Source of the DNA: Shouchella patagoniensis
GTDB lineage: Bacteria > Bacillota > Bacilli > Bacillales > Bacillaceae_D
Length of the DNA: 64,000 nt
Direction: 5' to 3'
NCBI RefSeq assembly: GCF_002019705.1
Contig: NZ_KV917377.1
Coordinates: 1,982,565 to 2,046,564, forward strand
Shown: positions 7,249 to 16,561 of the stretch, one piece after another
How positions within the stretch are numbered: position 1 is the stretch's first letter
Layout of the letters: each line of letters starts with the position of its first letter
Notes under the pieces: generated by a model
The model's database searches: none
What the model was told of the DNA's origin: nothing
The model's input: the letters and a program-made list of their open reading frames with translations, nothing else
Position numbers and translations under genes: made by a program

Positions 7249-8217
7249 TTGATCTCAACAATAAAACATCGAACTGCCCCTACTCAACTCCTCGCTTTAA
7301 AAGCACTCGAACAACGCCTTCCCCTCGACCACCCTAAGCGAGCGAATGTCGAAATGGATTTGATGAAACAAAAAGCCCGCTTTGCTGGTGAACGCAGGGT
7401 CAATTACTATCTGGCTTTTCTTCCAAAGGTAATGCACTATAGGCTCTTTTATGACCTTCGTTTAAAGGATAAACATGACGTTCAATTAGATACACTTATC
7501 CTAACGACAAACTATATCGTTCTACTAGAAACGAAACATTATACTGAATATAGCGAAATCAATGAGTTGAGTCAGCAATTGCACCACAAGCAAAACCACA
7601 CAGAAACAATCCCACAGCCACTTGAGCAAATCTATCGCAAGCAAATTGAATTAGGTAATATCTTCGCTGCTAACCAGCTTCCTCCCATACCTATTTATAG
7701 TTATGTCCTTTTCACTTCACCGTTCAACAACATTGACCTGACCCAAGCTCCACTAGATTCGGAGCAAATGATTCGAATCGACTCGTTACCAAAAACAATT
7801 GAACAACTTAATCATAAAAATGACTATTGCTACTTAACAAATCAAGACATAAAGAGCCTCTCACGTCTACTGCTGGAAATGCATAAACCGCATTCGAAAA
7901 GTCCTCTAGAAATATACTCAATCTCACGCTCTGACTTAATTTATGGCGTTTTTTGTCCCAACTGTAAATACTCCACTTTAAAGCGAAACCACTATCAACA
8001 CCATTGGAAATGTCTGTCTTGTAGCTACTTAGGTAAAGAAGATCACGTCAAAGCATTGCTTGATTATGCCCTTCTATTTCAAAAACAGATAACTAACAGC
8101 GAGGCGAGAAGATTCCTTAATATCCAATCCCGAGACCAAGTGTATCGAATATTACTAGGGGTACTCGGTCGCCCCAATGGCCATCGCTATTCTTTAAAAA
8201 CACTTCTACATGATTAA
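7249..8217 (+). CDS. NERD-domain protein with C-terminal zinc ribbon (paralogue 1)
   Basis: A 322-residue protein with an N-terminal NERD (nuclease-related) domain at about residues 35-150: FAGERRVNYYL, then the DVQLDTLILT and VLLETKHY elements that carry the predicted acidic and Lys active-site residues. A CPNC-x(17)-CLSC zinc ribbon follows near residues 235-260, then a conserved tail ending GRPNGHRYSLKTLL. NERD proteins are predicted to act on DNA but most are uncharacterised. The start is TTG at 7249 after AAGGAGG. It sits between two aromatic-catabolism operons with no evident link to them. A same-length paralogue lies at 45755-46723. Confidence 0.8.
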   Translation: MISTIKHRTAPTQLLALKALEQRLPLDHPKRANVEMDLMKQKARFAGERRVNYYLAFLPKVMHYRLFYDLRLKDKHDVQLDTLILTTNYIVLLETKHYTEYSEINELSQQLHHKQNHTETIPQPLEQIYRKQIELGNIFAANQLPPIPIYSYVLFTSPFNNIDLTQAPLDSEQMIRIDSLPKTIEQLNHKNDYCYLTNQDIKSLSRLLLEMHKPHSKSPLEIYSISRSDLIYGVFCPNCKYSTLKRNHYQHHWKCLSCSYLGKEDHVKALLDYALLFQKQITNSEARRFLNIQSRDQVYRILLGVLGRPNGHRYSLKTLLHD

Positions 8218-8299
8218 TGTAGACAATCCTATTTACGACGAAGTCGCAAGACTGAAGCATGTTTACTTTGTCCTCGGACTTCACATCAATTCCAAAAAA

Positions 8300-8331
8300 A
8301 GAGACAACCGCACAAATGTAAAGTTGTCTCT
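8300..8331. terminator. Bidirectional terminator between NERD gene and pobA
   Basis: A perfect 9-bp stem (AGAGACAAC with GTTGTCTCT) lies between two convergent genes. The minus strand continues into seven T, so it is strongest for the pobA operon; the plus side has a weaker TTCGTTCTTT tail. Confidence 0.9.
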
Positions 8332-8338
8332 TCGTTCT

Positions 8339-9544
8339 TTATACTACTGCCATTTCTTTTTTATCATCCCATTCAATTGGCAAACCTGTATAATTTTCTG
8401 CTAACGATTGTTTAGAAGCTTCAGAAGAAACGAGATACGAGAGTTCACTTAGCTGAAGCTTTCGTTCGAACGGAGTTGCACTTGGATTAGTATGCAACAT
8501 ATTTGTCATAAAGGCAGAGAAGCGTTGGGCTTTCCAAATTCTACGAAGCGCAATGTCTGCATAACGGTTCAGCATCGACTCTGTACCGTCTTGATAATAA
8601 GCACAAAGTCCCTTTGCGAGAATTTGTACATCACTGATTGCGAGATTCATACCCTTTGCTCCTGTTGGGGGAACAATGTGCGCAGCATCCCCAGCTAAAA
8701 ACAGACGTCCATATTGCATCGTTTCACAAACAAAGCTGCGCATCGAAACAATATTCTTTTGCGTAATCGTACCTGGTGTGACTTCTTGACCCTTTCCCAT
8801 ACTTACTCGAGTATTCAACTCTGTCCAAATTCGATCATCAGACCAGTTAGCAATGTCATCTTTCCGATCAACTTGCAAATAATAGCGTTGCAATTCAGGC
8901 GTGCGTGTACTTAAAAGAGCAAACCCATTTTCGTGATTAGCGTAAACAAGCTCATCACTTGCAGGTTTTGTTTCTGCTAGAATACCTAACCAACCGTAGT
9001 CATATAGATGTTCGAACTCGCTGCAATCCATTATTTCTTTTCGACACGGACCGTGAAACCCATCGCATCCTGCGACAAAATCACAGTTGATTTCTTCTTT
9101 TGCACTTGAGTCTTTATGTGTAAAAGAGACTTTTGGCGCTTCCGTTTTTAACCCCTCTGGCTTTACATTGTCGACTTCATAATAAATGGTTGTCCCAATC
9201 GTATCATGAGCGTTTAATAAGTCTTTAATTACTTCGTGTTGTGGATAAACAACCACTTTCTTCCCACCTGTCAAAGCAGGAAAATCAATCCGATGTCGTT
9301 CTTGATTAAACTGTAAATAGATTCCTTTATGTTCATGTCCGATTTCCTTTAACCGCTTGTCCAAACCATGTTTAACAAGTAGATCAACAGTTCCTTGTTC
9401 AAGTACACCAGCTCGCACCGTCTCTTCAATTTCCTGTTTTGAGCGTTTCTCTAGTAAAACAGAATGAATGCCTTCCTTTTTCAGAAGATAGGATAGCATC
9501 AATCCTGCAGGTCCAGCTCCTATAATGACGACATCTGTACGCAT
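8339..9544 (-). CDS. pobA: 4-hydroxybenzoate 3-monooxygenase
   Basis: A 401-residue FAD-dependent aromatic hydroxylase converting 4-hydroxybenzoate to protocatechuate with NAD(P)H and O2. Diagnostic features are GAGPAG near residues 9-14, the PobA-type RAGVLEQGTVDLL, the GCDGFHG motif and GDAAHIVPPTGAKGMN near the C-terminal third. The ATG at 9544, nine bases after AGGAG, is preferred to the longer open frame starting at 9619, which would overlap the preceding gene. Last gene of the minus-strand operon beginning with the ThDP decarboxylase. In the protocatechuate 2,3-cleavage pathway this enzyme is PraI. Confidence 0.93.
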   Translation of the reverse strand: MRTDVVIIGAGPAGLMLSYLLKKEGIHSVLLEKRSKQEIEETVRAGVLEQGTVDLLVKHGLDKRLKEIGHEHKGIYLQFNQERHRIDFPALTGGKKVVVYPQHEVIKDLLNAHDTIGTTIYYEVDNVKPEGLKTEAPKVSFTHKDSSAKEEINCDFVAGCDGFHGPCRKEIMDCSEFEHLYDYGWLGILAETKPASDELVYANHENGFALLSTRTPELQRYYLQVDRKDDIANWSDDRIWTELNTRVSMGKGQEVTPGTITQKNIVSMRSFVCETMQYGRLFLAGDAAHIVPPTGAKGMNLAISDVQILAKGLCAYYQDGTESMLNRYADIALRRIWKAQRFSAFMTNMLHTNPSATPFERKLQLSELSYLVSSEASKQSLAENYTGLPIEWDDKKEMAVV

Positions 9545-9576
9545 GAGTTTCGTCTCCTCTCTCTTTTTAAAGCGTT

Positions 9577-11037
9577 TTAGAATGGATAGTTTCTTTGTTT
9601 CGATTGAACGGAAACCCACTTCATTGTTGTAAATTCATCTACGATCCATGGGTTTCCAAAGCGTCCTAGCCCACTAGCTTTAATTCCCCCAAAAGGTATA
9701 TTTGGGGCATCATTCACGGTTTGATCATTAATATGAGTCATCCCGGCATCAATGGATAACGCAAGTTCAGTTGCCTTTTCTGTATCAGTTGAGAAAATTG
9801 CAGAACTTAACCCATGATCGGTTTCATTGGCAAGAGCAACGGCTTCTTCATCTGATGATGCTTTAATGATCGTCGCAATTGGTGCAAAGAGCTCTGTTTG
9901 GGCTAGTTCACTATCGTTTAAAGCCTCCGTAAATACATATGGGGAAAGCGCATTGCCAATCCGCTTTCCTTCGAGAGCAACACTTGCACCCGCTTCCTTC
10001 GCTTTCTCGATCATCTTAAGTGCCTTTTCGAGTTGATGTTCATTGACCAGTGGACCAATAACAGTCTTTGGATCAGCTGGATCACCGACGGGGAGAGCTT
10101 TTGCTTTTTCTACAAATTTATCTACAAACACATCATGAAGTGACTCATGCACAATCATGCGATTAATAATCATACAGATCTGTCCTTGGTGGATAAATTT
10201 GCCGAAGATTGCTGCATCTACAGCATGATCTACATTCGCATCAGCTAATACAATAAATGGGCTATTTCCGCCTAATTCGAGAGACACACGTTTTAACTCA
10301 CGTCCTGCAATCGCTCCGATTTGGCGTCCGACGGCAGTAGAACCCGTAAAGCTAATTAACTGTGAATCAGGATTCGTTAGCATTAAATCACCGATTTCTT
10401 CAATATCGGTTAAAAGCATATTAAGGACCCCCTCCGGCAATCCAGCGTGTTCAAATGCTTTAGCTATAATGACGCCACCACTCATCCCAACTTGAATGTC
10501 AGGTTTGTGAACGACAGAATTGCCTAGTGCAATTGCCGGTGCAATCGTCCGCATTGATAGGTTGAATGGAAAGTTAAAAGGTGTAATTGACGAAATAACG
10601 CCTAGTGGTAAACGATGGATCTCATTCCGTTTGCCTTCAATATGTCCAGGTACTTCCTTCACCTCATCAATCGCATGAACAATATGGTATGCCTCATGAA
10701 GCACTTCTAGAGCTAAACCAAACTCAACCGCAGCCTTTACCTGCGTTCCTCCAGTCTCCTTGCTTAGCACTTGAACGATTTCATCTCGATTGGTTTCTAA
10801 ATAGGCAGAAGCTCTTTCCAAAACCGCTTTCCGCTCATCTGCGCTTGTTTTTGCCCACTGTTTCTGTGCTTGTTTTGCAGCTGCAAAAGCTTGTTCAGTT
10901 TGTTCTGTTGAGGCAATTGAGACAGTCGTTAAAACACTGTTATCATACGGATTTGTAATCTCATACGTCCTATTACTTCCGCCTTTTATCCATTCACCAT
11001 TCACATAACTTGTAACGATCGATTCAAACATTTCCAT
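9577..11037 (-). CDS. Aromatic aldehyde dehydrogenase (benzaldehyde/vanillin dehydrogenase type)
   Basis: A 486-residue NAD(P)-dependent aldehyde dehydrogenase with Glu254 (LELGGNSP), Cys288 (HQGQICMIINR), ITPFNFPFNL and FTGSTAVG motifs. The HQGQICMI signature and length resemble the benzaldehyde/vanillin dehydrogenase group (B. subtilis YfmT-like). Placed 32 bp before pobA and after the TRAP genes, it would oxidise 4-hydroxybenzaldehyde, made by the ThDP decarboxylase of the operon, to 4-hydroxybenzoate. GAGGGG precedes the ATG at 11037. The substrate is inferred from the operon. Confidence 0.8.
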   Translation of the reverse strand: MEMFESIVTSYVNGEWIKGGSNRTYEITNPYDNSVLTTVSIASTEQTEQAFAAAKQAQKQWAKTSADERKAVLERASAYLETNRDEIVQVLSKETGGTQVKAAVEFGLALEVLHEAYHIVHAIDEVKEVPGHIEGKRNEIHRLPLGVISSITPFNFPFNLSMRTIAPAIALGNSVVHKPDIQVGMSGGVIIAKAFEHAGLPEGVLNMLLTDIEEIGDLMLTNPDSQLISFTGSTAVGRQIGAIAGRELKRVSLELGGNSPFIVLADANVDHAVDAAIFGKFIHQGQICMIINRMIVHESLHDVFVDKFVEKAKALPVGDPADPKTVIGPLVNEHQLEKALKMIEKAKEAGASVALEGKRIGNALSPYVFTEALNDSELAQTELFAPIATIIKASSDEEAVALANETDHGLSSAIFSTDTEKATELALSIDAGMTHINDQTVNDAPNIPFGGIKASGLGRFGNPWIVDEFTTMKWVSVQSKQRNYPF

Positions 11038-11064
11038 TTAGTACCCCTCATTTCGTTTTTGTAT

Positions 11065-12369
11065 TTATTGCATGAGATTCGGTAAGAATGTAACAATCTC
11101 TGGAAAAATGACGAGCAAGATCGTAAATAAGACCATTGTAATCAGCATGGGAATGACGCCCCTAAAAATCGTTTGAACTGGAATATCTCTTGCCACACCA
11201 TTAATGACAAAAACGCTAATCCCAAGCGGTGGGGTAATGACTCCCATATTAAAGACCATGACCATAATGACACCAAACCAAATCCCATCAAAACCAAGTT
11301 GAGTCACAATCGGATAAACGATAGGTAAGGTTAAAACAAGTATAGCAATCCCTTCTAGAAACAACCCTAAAATAAAAAAGATAATAAGAAGTAGCACTAT
11401 GATGACATATGGAGATACGTCCATTGATGATATAGCCGATGTGACGACTGTTGGCACTTGACTAAGTGCTAAGAATTGTCCAAATAGAGATGCGCCAATC
11501 AAAATCAAGAAAATCATAGCTGTTAAACGCACCGTTTCTTCTAATGAATCAAATAGCCCTTTCCAACCAAGACGGCGCATTGCAAGCGCTACGATAAGTG
11601 CCCCTGCAGCACCAACGCCTCCTGCCTCAGTTGGTGTAAAGAACCCCATATAAATTCCGCCCATACTAATTAAAAAGACAACAGCAAAGGGCCATATCTT
11701 TGTTAGAGATTTTAATTTCTCTGGCATGCTGGAATCAATATCAGTTCTTGGGGCAAGTGTTGGATTTCGTCTAACTTGAATATATACAGTTAACATAAAG
11801 AATAAAGTTAATATCACACCTGGAACAATACCTGCAATGAGTAGTTCTCCAACAGGCTCCATCGTCAGGATGCCATATAAAATTAAAATAACACTTGGAG
11901 GAAGCAATACCCCTAATGTCCCACCTGCCGCAACGCATGCTGCAGCCAAGCCTGGGTTGTATTTATACACTTTCATTTCAGGTAACGCCACTTTTGCTAA
12001 AGTCGCAGTGGTCGCGTTAACTGAACCAGAGATTGAGGAGAAAATGGCTGATGCCCCTACCGTCGCCATGCCAAGACCACCACTTACTTTTCCACCCCAG
12101 TGGTTCACTGCGCTGAATAAATCTTTAGCTAAACCGCTATAGGATAAAAACATTCCCATTAAAATAAACATCGGCATGACGCTTAAGCTGTGATTACTTG
12201 CTGTGCTAAATCCAACCATACCGAGTTGCGCAAGCGAAGGACTGAGACCTGCTAATGCCCAACAGCCAACAAAACCTACAAGAATCAGTGAGATGCCTAC
12301 TGGCACTTTCACTAACAACAAGAAAAAGAGAGCAAGAATTCCTACGATTCCTATTAACTCAGGACTCAT
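11065..12369 (-). CDS. dctM: TRAP transporter large permease (DctM)
   Basis: A 434-residue DctM-type membrane subunit with about 12 hydrophobic segments, carrying family elements such as GMFLSYSGLAKDLF, ISGSVNATTATL and the C-terminal VITPPLG(I/V) motif. It forms the Na+-coupled translocation channel together with DctQ. Overlaps the dctQ reading frame by 11 bp. In an aromatic-acid operon it most likely imports an aromatic oxo or hydroxy acid. Confidence 0.92.
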   Translation of the reverse strand: MSPELIGIVGILALFFLLLVKVPVGISLILVGFVGCWALAGLSPSLAQLGMVGFSTASNHSLSVMPMFILMGMFLSYSGLAKDLFSAVNHWGGKVSGGLGMATVGASAIFSSISGSVNATTATLAKVALPEMKVYKYNPGLAAACVAAGGTLGVLLPPSVILILYGILTMEPVGELLIAGIVPGVILTLFFMLTVYIQVRRNPTLAPRTDIDSSMPEKLKSLTKIWPFAVVFLISMGGIYMGFFTPTEAGGVGAAGALIVALAMRRLGWKGLFDSLEETVRLTAMIFLILIGASLFGQFLALSQVPTVVTSAISSMDVSPYVIIVLLLIIFFILGLFLEGIAILVLTLPIVYPIVTQLGFDGIWFGVIMVMVFNMGVITPPLGISVFVINGVARDIPVQTIFRGVIPMLITMVLFTILLVIFPEIVTFLPNLMQ

Positions 12370-12871
12370 ATGTTCCCACCGCCTCTCCGATCGTTTTTAA
12401 CAACCCTAGTAAGACAGTTAACACATATAGGATTAAACCAATTCCGCACAGCATAACAAACATGGATACAGGCATCCCGAGTTCCCCTGTTTCTGTCGTT
12501 GATAGTTGTATAGAGAAGGAAAAGGTTTTCCAAGTCATGAGTGTCAGCAACATAAATGTGATGAGATAGATAACGAGCGAAAGCCAAACTTGAGCACGTT
12601 CTGGTAATTTATCTACTAAAAAATCTACTGAGATATGCCCTTTTTTCTGTTCGGTATATCCGAGACTAAAAAAAATAAATACCGCCAGAGCCAAATAGGT
12701 TAGCTCATGTGCCCCAAGGATCGGTCTGTATAATTCACGGCCAAGTACATCAAAAAAGGTGAGACTCATCATAAATAAAAGTAAAATCCCTGCCGCTTTT
12801 ACAGAAATATTATTTACTATATGAACAAAACGCTCATAGGAAACTAAGAAGCTCTGGAACATGTGCATCAC
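12359..12871 (-). CDS. dctQ: TRAP transporter small permease (DctQ)
   Basis: A 170-residue protein with four membrane segments: AAGILLLFMMSLTFFDVLGR, the ELTYLALAVFIFFSLGY element typical of DctQ, VWLSLVIYLITFMLL and the C-terminal FVMLCGIGLILYVL. It overlaps dctP by 4 bp at its start and dctM by 11 bp at its end, so the three genes are translationally coupled. DctQ partners the large permease in TRAP carriers. Confidence 0.88.
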   Translation of the reverse strand: MMHMFQSFLVSYERFVHIVNNISVKAAGILLLFMMSLTFFDVLGRELYRPILGAHELTYLALAVFIFFSLGYTEQKKGHISVDFLVDKLPERAQVWLSLVIYLITFMLLTLMTWKTFSFSIQLSTTETGELGMPVSMFVMLCGIGLILYVLTVLLGLLKTIGEAVGTYES

Positions 12872-13923
12872 TCTCCTTCATCCCGTAATCGAATGCTTTC
12901 TTCATACAATTCACGTCCCGGAAAACCACGCATGTCCATTTCTTCCACCCACTCTTCATACAAATGAGTGATTCGATTCTCCCACTCTGCAAGTTCTTCT
13001 TCGTCAAGCTCATAGATTTCAACACCCGCCTCTTTGGCAGATTCCCAACCTTGAATTCCATCTTCATCATAAACTTTAGCAGCTTGCTCTGCCATCCGCT
13101 CACCCATTAACGTTTCCATCTCTATTTGATCTTCTGGCAACATCCGGTCCCATGTATCAGGGTTCATCACAACAAATTCACTACTGGTATAAAAATCGCC
13201 TTTCGTGATATATCGTGTCACATCGCCGAGCTGGAAGTTTTTAATCGCCGAAGCTGGTGCAAGGGCTCCATCGATTACACCTTTTTGCATTGACTCATAC
13301 ACATCACTCATCGGAATTGATACAGGAATGGCCCCCCAAGCTTCTAAAATATCGTTCCCCGCGGAAGAAGGCGTTCTAATTTTCATTCCTTCTAAATCTT
13401 CAGGAGTATAAATCGGTTGATCAACCGTTAAAATTTGTGCTGGATCATTTTTGAAAATCCATCCAATCTTTGTTCCTTTATGTTCGGCTTCAATTTCTGG
13501 AAATTGTTCATGGAGATTCCATAAAATTTTTGATGCTTGTTCTGCACTGTCACCCATAAAAGGAAGTTCTGAAACGCCTGTAAGTGGAAAGCGCGCTGGT
13601 GTATAGCCATGCAAAGCAAGGGACATATCGGCAATCCCATTTACAACAAGGTCATACTGCGTATTGGAAGCGCCGAATGCATTCCCAGTGTACATCGTCC
13701 CCGTTACACGACCATCAGTAGCTGCTTCTAAATCATCAAGAAAAGGGATGATCACAGTCGTATGTTGAGGATGGGGACCAGGCATAAATGACGAGAATGT
13801 TAAATCAATCCGTTGCTCTTCCGTTGTTGCATTAGAAACGAGTTGGCACCCACTAAAAATAAAGATCGTAGCAAAACCTCCCCCTAAAAGAAACCGCTTC
13901 CATTTAGTAGATTTAAAAAACAT
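12868..13923 (-). CDS. dctP: TRAP transporter solute-binding lipoprotein (DctP)
   Basis: A 351-residue extracytoplasmic solute receptor. The N-terminus has a basic, hydrophobic signal ending in the lipobox FSGC, so it is anchored as a lipoprotein. DctP features include YDLVVNGIADMSLALHGY, the conserved Arg in GMKIRTPSS that binds ligand carboxylate, and SDVYESMQKGVIDGA. An organic acid ligand is therefore expected, and the operon suggests an aromatic one. CCTCC-type sites (AGGAGGTTAG on the coding strand) precede the ATG at 13923. Confidence 0.9.
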   Translation of the reverse strand: MFFKSTKWKRFLLGGGFATIFIFSGCQLVSNATTEEQRIDLTFSSFMPGPHPQHTTVIIPFLDDLEAATDGRVTGTMYTGNAFGASNTQYDLVVNGIADMSLALHGYTPARFPLTGVSELPFMGDSAEQASKILWNLHEQFPEIEAEHKGTKIGWIFKNDPAQILTVDQPIYTPEDLEGMKIRTPSSAGNDILEAWGAIPVSIPMSDVYESMQKGVIDGALAPASAIKNFQLGDVTRYITKGDFYTSSEFVVMNPDTWDRMLPEDQIEMETLMGERMAEQAAKVYDEDGIQGWESAKEAGVEIYELDEEELAEWENRITHLYEEWVEEMDMRGFPGRELYEESIRLRDEGE

Positions 13924-14017
13924 ACTCTAACCTCCTTCATTCTTAATTTTATTGTCCGCATTCCCCTCTGGTTACGTTGTTTTATGTGTGACATCATCGT
14001 TTCCTAAAACGACGATA

Positions 14018-15766
14018 CTACCTCCCAATCACTCGAATATCGACTACGGCAGAACGTCCGTTGTTTACCACATTAACAGCTTCTGTTAGCACTTCTGTTA
14101 GCACATTAGGATCAGCTACGGTAACGGCATATGCTCCACCAGCTGCTTCTGCTACTTTCGCTAAATCAGAGGAAGGTGAGAAATAGGTAAAAAACTCATC
14201 TGACTGCTTTGCAATTCCGTTCGGATGAACACCTAATGTAGAGAACTTGGGTGCATTCCATTGTTCGTTGTTAAAAATAACTGTTAAGAATGGCACTTCA
14301 TATTTTCTTGACATCCAATGGACAGGCGTCGGGTTACTAAAGACGTACGATCCATCCCCAGTTAAACTAACGATTAATTTACCTTTATTGGCGAGTTTTG
14401 CGCCGAATGCGGCACCACCGTTCCAACCAAGAGAACTTGCTCCCATACTGAAGTACGTGCCTGGTTTTGAGCGTGGGAGGTGCTTGTTTACTGTCGCGAA
14501 ATTCGTAATCGCCTCACTCATTATGACCGCATCCTCTGTGAGCACGTTTCTTAAATGGGCACATACTTGTTCGGGCGTGATTCTTCCTTCATCAGTTGAC
14601 CGTTCTAATCTAACCTTTTCTACTTGCAACTGATTATGGTAACTTTCAATGCTCTTCCACCGCTCTGATACATCTAAAGATTCTTTCTGATTTAATGCCT
14701 TATTTAATTGTTTTAAAAAAGTAAAACTATCAATTTGAAAGAATCCATCAGACGGAATATACCAAAGTGCCACCTTCTCCTTTAACGGATCAACATCAAT
14801 GTAATAAATCTTCGTATTCTCTTGTTGTGGACGATTCGTTAGTGGTATCCACGGGACATCGCTATCAATAACGAGGATAAGATCCGCATTTGCAAGCATT
14901 TGATCTTGTTTTGCTTCATTCCATACATAACCAACATGCATCAAATGATTCGACGGAAAGTTCATATAACTTGGGGCAGATTCCAATACAGGAATCGCTA
15001 ACCGCTCACTTAATTGAATCAACTCGTCAACGGCCTGAAGATTCCTCCCTAAATAAGTTGTTACAATAAGGGGGTTCTTTGCTTCGGTAAGGGCTTGAAT
15101 GATTTCTGCTAGATCTTCCTCTGCCATCGCTGTATGCCGAACGGGTCGCCACTTCTTTTGATCCATTGACACTGGGGTGACCTCTTCTTCAAGTACCTCA
15201 CGAGCAGCTGTTACATACACCGGTCCTTTTGGATCGCTTTCAGCTAATTGCATCGAACGTTGAATGAGCTGCCTAACATTCTTGCCTGTCCGAATTTCAT
15301 TTGTGTACTTCATGTACTCTCTAACAATCCCTCGTTGGTCAGAAACATCTTGAAGCCAGTGAATGTATTCATTCCGACTTCCCATTAGCTCACCTTCCTG
15401 GGTAATCGGTGACATTCCTGCAAAGATGAACACCGGAATACGTCCTCTTGCGGCGTTATGCACGGCACCTCCTAAGTTTTGTGTGCCACAATCAACATGA
15501 ACAATCACAGCTTGTGGTTTTCCTGTCACTTGCGCGTAACCATGTGCTGCACTTAATGCAACCATTTCATGTTGGCACATAATCACTTCAGGTATATCCG
15601 TTCGTCCTTGTTGTTTAAAGGCAGACAAACTCTCAATAATAGCTGGGTGATCACTACCTAAGTTTACAAACAAATAACGCACACCCATTTGTGCAAAAGA
15701 TTCAATCATCTCATCAGCTGCAGTATATGTTTTTGTGCCAACTGTTCCTACGTTCGTATTTGTCAA
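14018..15766 (-). CDS. ThDP-dependent decarboxylase, benzoylformate decarboxylase-like
   Basis: A 582-residue thiamin-diphosphate enzyme. Cofactor-activating Glu67 (MCQHEMVAL) starts the Pyr domain and the GDGSYVFSN...FNN motif binds Mg-ThDP in the PP domain. His90 in VHVDCGTQNLGG aligns with the active-site His70 of benzoylformate decarboxylase (LHSAAGTGNAMG). With an aromatic aldehyde dehydrogenase and pobA in the same operon, decarboxylation of (4-hydroxy)benzoylformate to the aldehyde is a coherent role; acetolactate-synthase-like activity is the alternative. The TTG at 15766 has AAAGGGG seven bases upstream; an ATG at 15787 lacks such a site. Confidence 0.65.
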   Translation of the reverse strand: MTNTNVGTVGTKTYTAADEMIESFAQMGVRYLFVNLGSDHPAIIESLSAFKQQGRTDIPEVIMCQHEMVALSAAHGYAQVTGKPQAVIVHVDCGTQNLGGAVHNAARGRIPVFIFAGMSPITQEGELMGSRNEYIHWLQDVSDQRGIVREYMKYTNEIRTGKNVRQLIQRSMQLAESDPKGPVYVTAAREVLEEEVTPVSMDQKKWRPVRHTAMAEEDLAEIIQALTEAKNPLIVTTYLGRNLQAVDELIQLSERLAIPVLESAPSYMNFPSNHLMHVGYVWNEAKQDQMLANADLILVIDSDVPWIPLTNRPQQENTKIYYIDVDPLKEKVALWYIPSDGFFQIDSFTFLKQLNKALNQKESLDVSERWKSIESYHNQLQVEKVRLERSTDEGRITPEQVCAHLRNVLTEDAVIMSEAITNFATVNKHLPRSKPGTYFSMGASSLGWNGGAAFGAKLANKGKLIVSLTGDGSYVFSNPTPVHWMSRKYEVPFLTVIFNNEQWNAPKFSTLGVHPNGIAKQSDEFFTYFSPSSDLAKVAEAAGGAYAVTVADPNVLTEVLTEAVNVVNNGRSAVVDIRVIGR

Positions 15767-15799
15767 AATAAAACCCCTTTCATTCAAAATAATACGTCT

Positions 15800-15848
15800 A
15801 TTCTGTTCATTAAAAAGCGTTTCTATAAAAAGCTTATTGAAACAGAAT
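15800..15848. promoter_or_regulatory. Spaced inverted repeat upstream of the ThDP/TRAP/pobA operon
   Basis: ATTCTGTT (15800-15807) and AACAGAAT (15841-15848) are exact inverted copies, centres 41 bp apart, about four helical turns. TTCTGTT also occurs at 5300-5306 inside the meta-cleavage operon promoter. This may be a two-site operator for the IclR protein. The rest of 15788-16034, about 250 bp of AT-rich DNA, must hold the operon promoter, but I could not fix its -35/-10. Confidence 0.3.
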
Positions 15849-16034
15849 TATGATGTAAAGGCGCTCTTTCCGCATAGCAGAACAATCAAAATACAAGTTT
15901 TTCGCATATCACAACAATTGGACCATTTCACGTAACGAAGAAAATCGTTCTCTCTGATAAAAGGATAAATACTGTCCATTCAACAAACGCATTTTCCCCC
16001 GAGGGTAGACGCTTCCTACATCGGCAAAAGACAT

Positions 16035-16067
16035 AAAAAAAAGACAGACAGCTGTGCTGTCTGTCTT
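16035..16067 (-). terminator. Intrinsic terminator
   Basis: A perfect 12-bp stem with a three-base loop (AAGACAGACAGC and its complement, 16041-16067) is followed on the minus strand by a T-run. It ends the small gene at 16078-16416. Confidence 0.93.
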
Positions 16068-16077
16068 AATCAAACGT

Positions 16078-16416
16078 TTAATTAACACCTCGCTTTTTCA
16101 CTCTTCCACTAAAACAACTCGCATAAACATTGGCGAGTTCTTCAATAAGGTTCAGGTTCCAATCTGTTCGTCGATTATCGTGAATCTCCAAGCAAAACTG
16201 TGTTTTGCTTGGCCAATACGTTACCTCTAGAACTCCTTTATGATTCGGTTTTTTAAAATGCCAATGGTAAGATCCCTGTTTTGTGCTGAGCATCATTCGT
16301 TGCTTGAATACAAGGTTATATGTATGAGCGATGTGTTCCACTTTTCTGCAAACCAACTCTTCATCATGAAATTCCATTTTACCTAAATCCAATTCAGTTA
16401 TATCGTAGGCAAGCAT
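16078..16416 (-). CDS. Hypothetical protein, 112 aa
   Basis: I do not recognise this protein. It is a 112-residue soluble polypeptide rich in Trp, His and Arg in its middle (SYHWHFKKPNHKG, LEVTYWPSKTQFCLEIHDNRR). AAGGAG stands nine bases before the ATG at 16416, which gives MLAYDITELD as N-terminus; a nearby ATG at 16425 overlaps the binding site, and the open frame to 16569 has no site. It is divergent from the metallophosphoesterase and followed by a strong terminator. Confidence 0.6.
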   Translation of the reverse strand: MLAYDITELDLGKMEFHDEELVCRKVEHIAHTYNLVFKQRMMLSTKQGSYHWHFKKPNHKGVLEVTYWPSKTQFCLEIHDNRRTDWNLNLIEELANVYASCFSGRVKKRGVN

Positions 16417-16532
16417 TGCTACCATCTCCTTAACGATAAAATGTCTCTCTATCGTTCTCACTATTCTACAAAGAACAACTTTTACCTTGTTAGATATTTT
16501 ACAAAAATCCTTTATCCTCAATCTCCTTTTGA

Positions 16533-16538
16533 TATAAT
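16533..16538 (+). promoter_or_regulatory. -10 box of the metallophosphoesterase promoter
   Basis: A perfect TATAAT lies 24 bp before the ATG. The -35 region (CTTTAT at optimum spacing) is poor, so only the -10 is convincing. Confidence 0.5.
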
Positions 16539-16561
16539 AAAAAGAAAAAGGTTTGATACAT

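Noticed and set aside
15810-15830. cre site upstream of the ThDP operon (AAAAAGCGTTTCT)
   Set aside because: It lacks the TG and the conserved C of the pattern; too many mismatches to claim.
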